Of a stretch of 13,620 bases of DNA, positions 1 to 7,400 are shown piece after piece. The translations under genes were made by a program, and so were the position numbers. The notes under the pieces are model-generated. The model saw only the letters and a list, made by a program, of their open reading frames with translations. It searched no databases and was not told the origin of the DNA. Source of the stretch: Opitutaceae bacterium (GTDB taxonomy: Bacteria; Verrucomicrobiota; Verrucomicrobiia; Opitutales; Opitutaceae); contig JAITDF010000069.1 of assembly GCA_031282705.1 (NCBI GenBank), forward strand, positions 1 through 13,620, written 5' to 3'. Each line of letters starts with the position of its first letter. Within the stretch, counting starts at the first letter, position 1.

Positions 1-227
1 GGGGCCACGCGCCCTGCCTGGGCGTCGCCGCGGACGAGTTCGCCGGTTTTTCCGTTTTCCGTGATGGCGACGCGGGTGGCGGGGGCGATTTGGGCGGCGG
101 GGGCGACGGGTTCGCCCGCGCGGTCGCCGGCCGCCGCCGGCGGGGCGGGGGGGCGGGTGGCAAACCATGTGATGCCGGAGAGGAGCGCAAGGGCGGCGAC
201 GGTGATGAGGAGTGGCTTGAGGTGCAT
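1..227 (-). CDS. Membrane-anchored protein, probable DUF4340 family (partial, C-terminus outside window)
   Basis: Only the first 75 residues are visible; the reading frame stays open to the left edge. The start ATG (225-227) is followed by a short basic N-terminus (MHLKP) and one hydrophobic segment at about residues 6-24, then an Ala/Pro-rich linker (about 25-50) and the start of a globular part reading VAITENGKTGELVRG. This layout (one N-terminal anchor, then a strand-rich domain beginning with an 'x-I-x-x-x-G' stretch) fits DUF4340 proteins, which commonly lie directly downstream of GldG-like genes in ABC gliding-type clusters. It is the last visible gene of the Gld-like cluster, 317 bases beyond the GldG-like stop. 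No Shine-Dalgarno is visible; the bases just upstream are pyrimidine-rich (cgacctccc). The family assignment rests mainly on context plus a short N-terminus, so it could be another anchored periplasmic protein. Confidence 0.6.
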   Translation of the reverse strand, partial: MHLKPLLITVAALALLSGITWFATRPPAPPAAAGDRAGEPVAPAAQIAPATRVAITENGKTGELVRGDAQAGRVA

Positions 228-256
228 GGGAGGTCGGGTTGAGTGCAGGTTTGCAG

Positions 257-292
257 GTTTAGGTTTAAGTTTAAGTTTAGGTTTAAGTTTAA
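257..292. repeat. Hexanucleotide tandem array (gtttaR)x6
   Basis: Six consecutive hexamers on the plus strand read gtttag, gtttaa, gtttaa, gtttag, gtttaa, gtttaa. On the sense strand of the flanking genes this is (YTAAAC)n. The internal order is itself a twice-repeated 18-base unit. The array lies about 30 bases upstream of the start of the leftmost gene, so it sits in that gene's leader. Arrays of this kind can change copy number by slippage; whether this one does is not known. Confidence 0.9.
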
Positions 293-334
293 GTGATGTT
301 GCTGATGTTACGTGGGAGAGTTCGTTTTCGTCGG

Positions 335-432
335 TCGTCCATCGTCTATCGGTCTTCGTTTTTCTTTTTCTTTCCTCTTTCGTCAGGTGCGGGCCGGGGG
401 GAAGAGGAAAGAGAACGATAGACGATGGACGA
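335..432. repeat. Imperfect long inverted repeat (17-bp and 11-bp arms)
   Basis: The 17-base arm at 335-351 (tcgtccatcgtctatcg) has a perfect reverse complement at 416-432. Inside it, tctttcctctt (369-379) pairs with aagaggaaaga (402-412), leaving a loop of about 22 bases rich in G and C. The right arm also contains heptamer-type repetition (three YYATCGT units on the minus strand around 416-438). Transcribed from either strand this would form a strong hairpin, but no T-run follows it in the minus direction, so it is not a standard intrinsic terminator. Confidence 0.8.
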
Positions 433-544
433 TGGACGAAGAATGGGCGTTTCCGCGTAACATCAGGGTTAAGTTTAGGTCGGGCGCCGGCGCGACGGGT
501 GGCTGGTGGACGGGGTTTCTTTCAATCGGGAGTCCGGGCGGGGG

Positions 545-2437
545 TCATCGTCTCCGGCTGCGGTGGAGGAGGAAGGCGCCGAGGAGGATGACGGCGGGCA
601 TGGCGAGGAGGTTGAGGGCGGCGAGTTTGTATTCGAGGGCGTCGATGTCTTCGCGGAGGGAGCGGCGGATTTCGCGGCGTTCGCGGCGCATTTCGGTTTG
701 TTGTTTCTGGAAGTCGTCGATGGTTTTTTGCATTTCGGGCGTGGCGACGAGGCGGTTGCCTTCGGCGGTTTTGCCCATGAGTTCGCCGAGTTTGGCCTGG
801 ACTTCGGTGAGGCGGGTTTCGAGTTCGCCGAGTTTGGCCTGGTATTTTTGCTGGGCGGCGGCCTGCATGTCGCGCACGACGGTGAAGGGGCGTTCGGCGT
901 TGGCTTTGCCGCGGAGGGTGAGGAGGTCGGTGGAGCCGGTGATGATGTCGGCGAGGTTGCCGGCGAGGGAGAGGTTGTCGTTGAGCGGTTCGACCGCCTC
1001 GCTGCCGAGGAAGTTGAAGCGGCGGAGGCTGAAGTCGTCGAGCAGCCAGTCGGTGTCGGCGATGATGATGACGGTGGAGGCGCCTTCCTTCAGCGCGGGT
1101 CCGGCGGCGGGAGGCTCGGCGGGGGCGGGGGTGGCGGCGTCGGTGGCGGCGGGGTCGGCCTTCGGGGCGCCGTCGGGGAAGGCGGGTTTGAATTTGCCGG
1201 TGAGGTGAAGGGCGTGGATTTTTTTCCCGGAGGGCGCGAGTTGGCGGGCGAGGGTGGCGGGGTCGGGCATCATGAGGGCGTCGGCGGGGAGGTCGCCGGC
1301 CTGGTCGGAGGTTTCGATGAGGGGGGTGGCGGTGAGGCCGGTGTGCGTCGTATCGACGGCGAGGGCGCCGGGTTCGGCGAGGAGGAGGGTGCCGAGTTGT
1401 GCGGTGGGGCGGGCGTCGCGGTTCAGGTTGTCGGCGGCGAGGCTGAGCCAGACGGGGTGGCGTTCGATGGAGCGGCCGGTGTTGATGGCGGTGGCGAGTT
1501 TCAGGTCGCCGATGACTTGGGCGGGGTTGTAGGTGACGCCCCAGGTTTTGAGGAGGCGGGGGAGGTCGCTGGAGAGGTTTTGCGGGGGCATGCCCATCAT
1601 CATGGCCTGCTGGCCGCCGGCGCGGCGGGAGGCGTCGGAGGAGGGGTCGAGGGCGAGGAAGAGGGGGCGGCCGGAGAGGACGAACTGGTCGATGGCGTAT
1701 TCGAGTTTTTCGGAGAGGCCTTGCGGGTGGATGATGGCGAGGGCGGCGAGGTCCGCGGGGAGTTCCTGCGCGGTGGCTTCGACGGGGACGATTTCACAGG
1801 AGCGGCTCCACTCGGTGTAAACGAACTGGGGGGCGGGCATGCGCTGGCGTTGCTGCATCATCATCATGCGCATGTCGGGTTGCTGGCCGGCGAGGGGGAG
1901 GCTGGTGATGAGGCCGAGGCGGGGTTTGTCGAGCACTTGCACGCCGTGGATGAGCTGGGAGATGTCGTATTCGAGGAAGGCTTCGCGCTGGGGCGTGAGC
2001 GCGGGGATGTTTTTTTCCTGGTCGGCCTGGATGGCGACGATGCCGAAGTAGAGGGTCTCGCCGGTGGCGGAGATGGTCTGGGCCTGGAGGCCGGCGGAGG
2101 CGGCGCGCTCCTCCTCGGGGGTGTCGGGCTGCGGGGTGATGATGTTGAGGGTGATTTTGCCGGAGGAGGCGCGGACATACTGGCGGAGCAGTTCCTGCAC
2201 GCGCGAGGCGTAGTTTTTGTAGGAGGTGGGCAGGCCGGAGATGTCGCGGGAGAAGTAGAAGTCGAGCGTCACGGGCGTCTCGATCCTGGCGAGGAGCGCC
2301 TTGGTGCCGGGCGAGAGGGTGTAGATGCCGCCGGCGGTGGCGTCGAGGCGGAGCGGGAGGCGCGCGGCGAGATAGTTGAGGAGGAGGATCGCGACGAGGA
2401 CGAGGAGGATCGCGGTGATTTTGCTTCCGGTTTTCAT
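545..2437 (-). CDS. GldG-like ABC transporter auxiliary protein
   Basis: This 630-residue protein fits the 'ABC-type transport system involved in gliding motility, auxiliary component' family (GldG-like). It has an N-terminal membrane anchor at about residues 7-24, a large soluble domain (about 30-510) starting with the typical 'DATAGGIYTLSPGTKALLARIETPVTLDFYFS' pattern, a coiled-coil rich in Glu/Lys/Arg/Gln at about 525-605, and a C-terminal membrane helix (about 607-624) followed by a basic tail (HRSRRR). The two-anchor topology matches the family, with the soluble domain outside the inner membrane. Two Met/Gln-rich tracts occur at residues 188-200 (MMMM inside) and 274-286 (MMMGM), and an Ala/Pro linker at about 423-452. 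It lies downstream of the permease and ATPase genes with a 108-base repeat-rich gap. No Shine-Dalgarno precedes the ATG (upstream bases ctttcccgcgcc). The substrate of the complex is unknown; presence of this family does not prove gliding. Confidence 0.88.
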   Translation of the reverse strand: MKTGSKITAILLVLVAILLLNYLAARLPLRLDATAGGIYTLSPGTKALLARIETPVTLDFYFSRDISGLPTSYKNYASRVQELLRQYVRASSGKITLNIITPQPDTPEEERAASAGLQAQTISATGETLYFGIVAIQADQEKNIPALTPQREAFLEYDISQLIHGVQVLDKPRLGLITSLPLAGQQPDMRMMMMQQRQRMPAPQFVYTEWSRSCEIVPVEATAQELPADLAALAIIHPQGLSEKLEYAIDQFVLSGRPLFLALDPSSDASRRAGGQQAMMMGMPPQNLSSDLPRLLKTWGVTYNPAQVIGDLKLATAINTGRSIERHPVWLSLAADNLNRDARPTAQLGTLLLAEPGALAVDTTHTGLTATPLIETSDQAGDLPADALMMPDPATLARQLAPSGKKIHALHLTGKFKPAFPDGAPKADPAATDAATPAPAEPPAAGPALKEGASTVIIIADTDWLLDDFSLRRFNFLGSEAVEPLNDNLSLAGNLADIITGSTDLLTLRGKANAERPFTVVRDMQAAAQQKYQAKLGELETRLTEVQAKLGELMGKTAEGNRLVATPEMQKTIDDFQKQQTEMRRERREIRRSLREDIDALEYKLAALNLLAMPAVILLGAFLLHRSRRR

Positions 2438-2545
2438 GGCGCGGGAAAGGGTGCGGTGGTGTGCGGGTGGCGGCGGGTTGCGGGTGCGGGTTGCGGGTGA
2501 TGTGCGGCGGTGGCGTGCGGCGGGTGGCGCAGTGGCGGCGGGGGT
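2438..2545. repeat. GC-skewed simple-repeat leader with G-quadruplex-type tract
   Basis: This gap between the permease stop and the GldG-like start is almost entirely built from gcggg/ggcgg-type units on the plus strand, so the sense strand is C-rich. At 2474-2496 the plus strand has four GGG runs separated by TTGC, TGC and TTGC, which meets the usual G-quadruplex pattern (G3 with loops of 1-7). Because the genes run on the minus strand, the G-rich strand is the template strand. No promoter or Shine-Dalgarno is evident. Confidence 0.7.
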
Positions 2546-3262
2546 TTAGCGTTCGAGGACGATGACGTTGAGGAAGAGCGTGAGGCCGGCGAGCGAGAGG
2601 AAATAGACCACGTCGCGCGGGTCGATGATGCCTTTGGTGAAGGGCTCGAAATGCGGGATGAAGCCGCAGTTGGCCACGAAATCGACCGCCTGCACGGGCA
2701 GCGCCGCGCCGAGCGCGCCGTTGAACACGCTCCAGCCGAGCAGCACCAGCACGAGGCAGGCGAGCACGCTGAGCACGAAGCTGATGACCTGGTTGCGCGT
2801 GAGCGCGGAGGTGAGCGAGCAGATGCCGAGGCAGCCGCCCGCCATGAGGATGGCGCCGGCATACCCGGCGAGCATCGCGCCCCAATCCGGGTCGCCGAGG
2901 TAGCCGGCGGTGAGCGCCAGCGGGAAGCCGAGCAGGACCGCGAGCGAGAGAAACGCCCACGCGGCGAGGAATTTCCCGAGCACGGCCTGGAGCGTGGTGA
3001 CCGGCAGCGTGAACAGCAGCTCCACGGTGCCGCTGCGTTTTTCCTCGGCCCAAAGCCTCATGCCCGCGGCGGGCGCGAAAAACAGAAACAGCCACGGCAG
3101 AAACGTGAAGTAGCTCTCCAGCGAGGCCGTGTTGTTCTTGAAGAAATAGCCGAGGAAAAAGGCGAGCCCGACCGACGCCACGAGAAACACGATGAGAAAC
3201 ACGTAGGCGACCGGCGAACGGAAGTAGCCGAGAAATTCACGTTTGAAGACTGGGAAGATCAT
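2546..3262 (-). CDS. ABC-2 type transporter permease, GldF-like
   Basis: This 238-residue integral membrane protein has about six hydrophobic segments (roughly residues 17-40, 51-70, 97-121, 129-153, 158-180 and 217-236). The conserved ABC-2/GldF cytoplasmic motif is seen at about 67-88 (MRLWAEEKRSGTVELLFTLP), the hallmark of permeases that pair with GldA-type ATPases. Its length is close to the family norm of about 240 residues. It should form the membrane channel or conformational unit with the ATPase encoded upstream (3449-4174) and the GldG-like partner downstream. The ATG at 3260-3262 gives the typical start MIFPVFKREFLGYFRSP; no Shine-Dalgarno precedes it (upstream ccgcactccc). The transported substrate is unknown. 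Confidence 0.92.
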   Translation of the reverse strand: MIFPVFKREFLGYFRSPVAYVFLIVFLVASVGLAFFLGYFFKNNTASLESYFTFLPWLFLFFAPAAGMRLWAEEKRSGTVELLFTLPVTTLQAVLGKFLAAWAFLSLAVLLGFPLALTAGYLGDPDWGAMLAGYAGAILMAGGCLGICSLTSALTRNQVISFVLSVLACLVLVLLGWSVFNGALGAALPVQAVDFVANCGFIPHFEPFTKGIIDPRDVVYFLSLAGLTLFLNVIVLER

Positions 3263-3448
3263 GGGAGTGCGGATTGGCGGGTTGGCGGGTTGGCGGATTA
3301 CGAGGGAAAGGTGGAGGCGGATGGCGGATTGCGGGTGGAAGGCGGAGGGTTGCGGGGGGAAGATGGAGGGTTGGGAGCGGAAGGCGGAAGGCGGATGGTG
3401 GATGGCGGAGGGCGGAGGGCGTTTGTTTTGGATTTTTCAAAAAACGCA
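3263..3448. repeat. GGCGGA-type purine/pyrimidine-skewed simple-repeat region
   Basis: The 186-base gap between ATPase and permease genes consists largely of degenerate ggcgga / ggcgggt / ggagggt units on the plus strand (about 3270-3421), giving a sense-strand leader of repeated ccgcc(a/t)t units. A small AT-rich stretch (about 3422-3448, ending in a run of A's on the plus strand) lies just after the ATPase stop. On the sense strand that stretch reads gcgttttttgaaaaatcc, a weak T-run without a strong GC stem, so I do not call a terminator. No gene is supported here. Confidence 0.7.
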
Positions 3449-4174
3449 TCACGCCTCGTCGCCGATGGTGAGCGAGCGGAAAATCTCGTCGAGCCGGGCG
3501 CCGGGCTGGCGGGCGCGAAACGCGGCCGGCGTCTCGTCCACGACGAGGCGGCCCTGGGAGATGATGATGATGCGCGTGCAGATGGCCTCGACCTCCTCCA
3601 GGATGTGGGTGGAGAGCACCACGGCCTTTTCCGCGGACATGGATTTGATGAGCGAGCGCACCTCGTTTTTCTGGTTGGGATCGAGGCCGTCGGTGGGCTC
3701 GTCGAGGATGAGCGCGGCGGGGTCGTGCAGGAGCGCCTGCGCGAAGCCGACGCGCTGGCGGTAGCCCTTGGAAAGCGTCTCGATGGTCTGGTGGCGGACG
3801 CCGGCCAGGTGCGTCAGCCCGACGGCGCGCCCGACCCTGGCGGCGCGTTCGGCGGCGGTGCGGAATCCGCGCACCTCGGCGATGAAGTGGAGAAACTCCT
3901 CCACCGTCATCTCGCCGTAGGCGGGCGCGCTTTCCGGCAGGTAGCCGATGACGCGTTTCACGGCGACCGGCGCGGTGCGGACATCGTGGCCGCCCACGAT
4001 GGCGGTGCCGCCGGTGGGCGTGATGAAGCCGGTGATCATCTTCATGGTGGTGGATTTCCCGGCGCCGTTCGGCCCGAGAAACCCGAGGATGTCACCGCGT
4101 CTGACGCTGAAACTGATGTTATCGACGGCGCGTTTGGCGCCGTAGTCTTTCACCAATCCTTTTACTTCTATCAT
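3449..4174 (-). CDS. ABC transporter ATP-binding protein, GldA-like
   Basis: This 241-residue nucleotide-binding subunit powers the Gld-like ABC complex on the cytoplasmic face of the membrane. All core motifs are intact: Walker A GPNGAGKS (34-41), the Q-loop position carried by GYLPES (77-82, the usual variant in this subfamily), signature LSKGYRQ (134-140), Walker B LILDEP (155-160), and H-loop STH with His190. It ends soon after 'DEIFRSL', making it shorter than classical GldA proteins of about 300 residues. I chose the ATG at 4172-4174 because MIEVKGLVKDYG is the standard ABC start. The frame is open upstream to 4579, but that extension is Arg/Pro/Ala-rich, has no homology I recognise, and would overlap the helicase gene. 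No Shine-Dalgarno is seen (upstream tttttccgccat). It is the first gene of the ABC cluster. Confidence 0.94.
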   Translation of the reverse strand: MIEVKGLVKDYGAKRAVDNISFSVRRGDILGFLGPNGAGKSTTMKMITGFITPTGGTAIVGGHDVRTAPVAVKRVIGYLPESAPAYGEMTVEEFLHFIAEVRGFRTAAERAARVGRAVGLTHLAGVRHQTIETLSKGYRQRVGFAQALLHDPAALILDEPTDGLDPNQKNEVRSLIKSMSAEKAVVLSTHILEEVEAICTRIIIISQGRLVVDETPAAFRARQPGARLDEIFRSLTIGDEA

Positions 4175-4288
4175 ATGGCGGAAAAATGGAGGTTGCGGGG
4201 GAGAGAGTTCGGAAGAGAGCGGGGATTGAAAAAATAACGCGCGGCAAAGTTCCAGCTTTTTCGCATCAAATTTTTTCCGGCCAGGTTT

Positions 4289-4306
4289 CGGCATCGGCTG
4301 ATGCCG
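4289..4306 (-). terminator. Possible hairpin downstream of the defence operon
   Basis: A perfect 6-bp stem (cggcat / atgccg) with a 6-base loop lies about 143 bases past the helicase stop. On the minus strand it is followed by aaacctggcc rather than a T-run, so intrinsic termination is doubtful. It could instead stabilise the 3' end or act in Rho-dependent termination. Confidence 0.25.
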
Positions 4307-4341
4307 CGCGGCGGCGCCGCCGGAACAGCGGCATCCCCGCC

Positions 4342-4379
4342 GCCGAAACGGAACGTGCGCGCCGAAACGGAACGTGCGC
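4342..4379. repeat. 19-bp perfect tandem duplication
   Basis: The unit gccgaaacggaacgtgcgc occurs twice back to back (4342-4360 and 4361-4379). Its first eight bases also occur inverted as gtttcggc at 4285-4292, next to the hairpin at 4289-4306. It could be a duplicated protein-binding site or a simple slippage duplication. Confidence 0.9.
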
Positions 4380-4448
4380 GCGGTGGCGGAACGGACGGCC
4401 CGGCGGCCTGCCCCTCCGGGCGCCCCCCCTTCCCCGGACGTTTCCGCG

Positions 4449-7400
4449 TCACGGCAGGGGTTGCTCCGCAAACAAATTGAAAATCCCGTAGTTAACGGAG
4501 GCTGCGCCGGTGTCAGGCTCGGTGGTGAACGGGGTCTGCTTGTAAAGCGGCGCCTCCACGCCGCCATCTTCATGGACAAAGACCACGGCCAGCCAGAACT
4601 TCTCCGCTTGATTCAACGCGCAAAAAATCTCGTTGCGGGTGAGCGTGATGGTCTTCGCGCCGGCGGCGCGGCCCTTCACTTCGATGTGGCGCGCGGGTGG
4701 CGGCGTTACGCCGGGCGCGGCGGGCGGCTGCGAGGTGATGTCCCAGCCGCACTTCCTTGCGGAAACATCCTCGGCCGTGTTGCCGCGTTCGCGTTCGGCG
4801 CGCATGACGGCTTCCATCGCCAAACGCTCAATGCGCGCCCGCGCCCCGGCGCTGCACGCCCATTGCGGGGTTTCGCCGGCATCGTCCGCATCGGCGCCGT
4901 CCGCATCGGCATCTCCCGCCGGCCCGTTTTCATCGCACGGTTTTTTCAACAGGCCCGCCGGGATGACAAACATCCCGCCGACAATCACGGGCGCGCCTTG
5001 CGTGACATGTTTTTCCGCCTTGAGCGCAGCCGTCCGCGCGTCCAGCCGCGCCTGCAAATCGTTCACCCGCCTGCCGACCTCGGACAATTGCAGGCGCACA
5101 TCTTTCCCCGCCTCCCTGTCCTCTGCAAGCCGCTGGTGGCGGTCCGTCCAGAACTCAATTTCCCTGAGCAAGCGCTCGTGCACGGCGGCAAGCGTTTTTT
5201 CCACGCGGGCGCAATGCCGCTGTTTCACTTCCTCATAATGCGCGGGTGCGAGTTCGGTGGCGGCGCGAACAAGCGCGGCGCGTTCAAGGGAGGAAGCCGT
5301 GGGGAAGAAAGAGGAAATTTGGGGCCGGGAGTCCGGTGCGGGAAGATTTTCCAAATCCAAATGCGGCGCGCTTCCGACAAGTTCGCTTCGCCCATCCGGA
5401 CGGACGCGGATGAATTGCAACCGTTTTGACAGCGTTTGATTGTCTTTCCCAAAACGGATTTCGTGCAGAAGCAGAAAAATGACCGAGGGCGTTTCGCCAG
5501 CGTCCGCCTTGTCAAGAAACGTCGCGCCGCGCCGCAGAATTTCCGAATGTTTTTCGAGCAGGACATCCGTCATGGAAAGCATCAAAGGATGTCCGGGATG
5601 CAGCAGCACGGCTGGCACCTCGCCGGGTTTCGCCGCCGCCACGGCTTCTTTTTCAAAGCAGATCCGCTCGTATTTTTGCAGGACAGGCGCGCTGTCGCGG
5701 CGGTTTCTTCCCGTAATGCGGCGATCGCGTTCGCGCAACAAGCCGGGGACATGGGTGATTTCCCAACGCCGCGCGCCCCGTCCGTGGATCGAGCCGCCCA
5801 GTCTGGCGAACGCCTCCATGAAAAAACTCCGCACAAAATAAGGCTGCAATTTGCGCGCCTCCGCCTCCTCCAGCATCGCTTTCACCGCAAACAAACGCGC
5901 GCCGTCCATTGTTTCCGCAGCAAGGGCGTTCCGCTCCAGCAGCACGCGCAATTTTCCTTCATCAAACGCGTCGTCGATTTTCCGGTTCAACTTCGCCCGC
6001 GCCTCCGGCCTGTCGCCATGGCGGATTGCCTCGATTAACAAGTCCTTGAGCGATTCGTCCTCAAAGATTTCACCAAGCACATCAAAAACCTTTCCCTGAA
6101 ACGCCCTGCCTATCGCCTCCAGTTTCTTCAACAGCGTGTGATAAACATCGCCCTCGCGGGTCTCGCCGGCGACCAGGTTCCACAAATGGCAGACTTCCGT
6201 TTGGCCGATGCGGTGGATGCGCCCGAAACGCTGCTCCATGCGGTTGGGGTTCCACGGCAGATCATAATTCACCATCAAATTGGCGCACTGCAAATTGACG
6301 CCCTCGCCGGCGGCATCGGTGGCGACAAGCACGCGCACATCCTTGTCGGAGCGAAACTCCGCCTGAATGCGCCGCCGCTCGTCGCGGGTGGTGCTTCCCT
6401 GGATGGCCGCGACCGCCCGCGCATCGCCGAGCACGCTGCCGACGCGGGCTTGCAAATATTCCAGGGTGGCGCGGTGTTCCGTGAAAATGATCAATTTGCG
6501 CAGACGCCCCCCGGCGTCGCGAAGCTCGCTTTCCCGCGACTGCAACAATCTGGAAAGCTCGTCCCATTTCCTGTCCACGCCGGAGTCGCGAAGCCGCCGC
6601 GCCCGCGCCTCGATGCGCTTCAAGATTTCGATTTCCTCGCGAAGCTCCTGCAAACTCGTCGCGGCGGTGGCGCGGTCAACAAGCGCGTCTTCCATTTGCT
6701 CGCGCTCTTCGGCGGCAAGCTCGTCGTCATCCTCAAGCTCCAAACCACCGGCTTCCAACTCCAGCCTATCCGTCCCGTTCTCCATGCCGCCGCCACTGCG
6801 GGCGGCGATTTCCTCTTCCCGCAGCCGTTTTTCCAAGCGTTCGCGGCGGTTGCGCAGCGACTGCCAGATGGCTTCCGGAGACGACGCCACGCGCCGCTGC
6901 AACGTCGTCAGCGCCAGCCCCACGCTGCCCTTGCGTTTCCCGTCGAGCGCGTCCGCTTTTCCCATCTCGTCCGTCACATACGCGGTGACGGCGTTGTAGA
7001 GGGCGGCCTCCTCGCTCGTGAGTTTGTAATTGAGCGTGTTTGCGCGGCGTTCCGGGAACAGCCGCGTCCCGTCGAAACGCACAAGCGTTTCCTTGGTCAT
7101 GCGGCGGAGCAAATCCGAGGCGTCCGCCTTGTGGACGCCGTCGCGGAATTTCCCATAAAAGCGGTCGCTGTCGAGCAGGGATAAAAACAGCTGGAAATCC
7201 GGCTCTTTCCCGTTGTGCGGCGTCGCCGTCATTAACAACAAATGGCGCGTTTTCTCGCCCAGTCGTTCCGCGAAACGAAACCGCCCCGTCCGGCTTATTT
7301 TGTTTCCATCATAATGCGCCGCCAATTTGTGCGCCTCGTCAAACACCGCCAGATCCCAGCCGGATTCGAGTATCCTTGTTTGCAGCAGACCCGGCGTGCG

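Larger units (their letters stand above)
228..544. repeat. Gene-free region with hexamer array and long inverted repeat
   Basis: This 317-base gap between the GldG-like gene and the next gene has no supportable ORF. It holds a six-copy hexamer array (257-292), a two-tier inverted repeat (335-351 with 416-432, and 369-379 with 402-412), and an outer 11-bp inverted pair ctgatgttacg (302-312) / cgtaacatcag (456-466). A further single 'aagtttaggt' at 471-480 repeats part of the hexamer array. The inverted pairs nest, so about 300-468 could fold as one imperfect cruciform or RNA hairpin. Its role is unknown; it could attenuate or terminate transcription, stabilise mRNA, or be a dispersed genomic repeat. 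Confidence 0.75.
4175..4448. other. Inter-module region with hairpins and tandem repeat
   Basis: This 274-base stretch separates the defence operon's last stop codon from the first ABC gene and contains no gene I can support. It must hold the 3' end of the helicase transcript and probably a promoter for the ABC cluster. Visible elements are a 6-bp stem hairpin cggcat-cggctg-atgccg (4289-4306), a 14-bp palindrome centred on gcggcgccgc (4309-4322), a 19-bp tandem repeat (4342-4379) and a gcccgg/ccgggc pair (4398-4403 / 4416-4421). No stem is followed by a clear T-run in the minus direction, and I could not pick a convincing -35/-10 pair; the AT-rich part nearest the ABC gene (about 4225-4280) is the most likely promoter location. 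Confidence 0.6.

Noticed and set aside
257..292. CRISPR array or telomere repeat
   Set aside because: The units are 6 bases with no spacers, no cas genes are present, and the array is internal to a gene cluster rather than at a replicon end.
506..2500. 664-residue open frame on the plus strand opposite the GldG-like gene
   Set aside because: It is extremely Gly/Glu-rich, has no recognisable domain, and is antisense to a well-supported protein; open antisense frames are expected at this GC content.
2510..4237. 575-residue plus-strand open frame over the permease and ATPase genes
   Set aside because: Glu/Arg/Gly-rich antisense frame crossing two genes and their repeat-rich gap, with no domain.
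4175..4579. 135-residue N-terminal extension of the ABC ATPase
   Set aside because: Low-complexity, would overlap the helicase 3' end, and MIEVKGLVKDYG is the standard family start.
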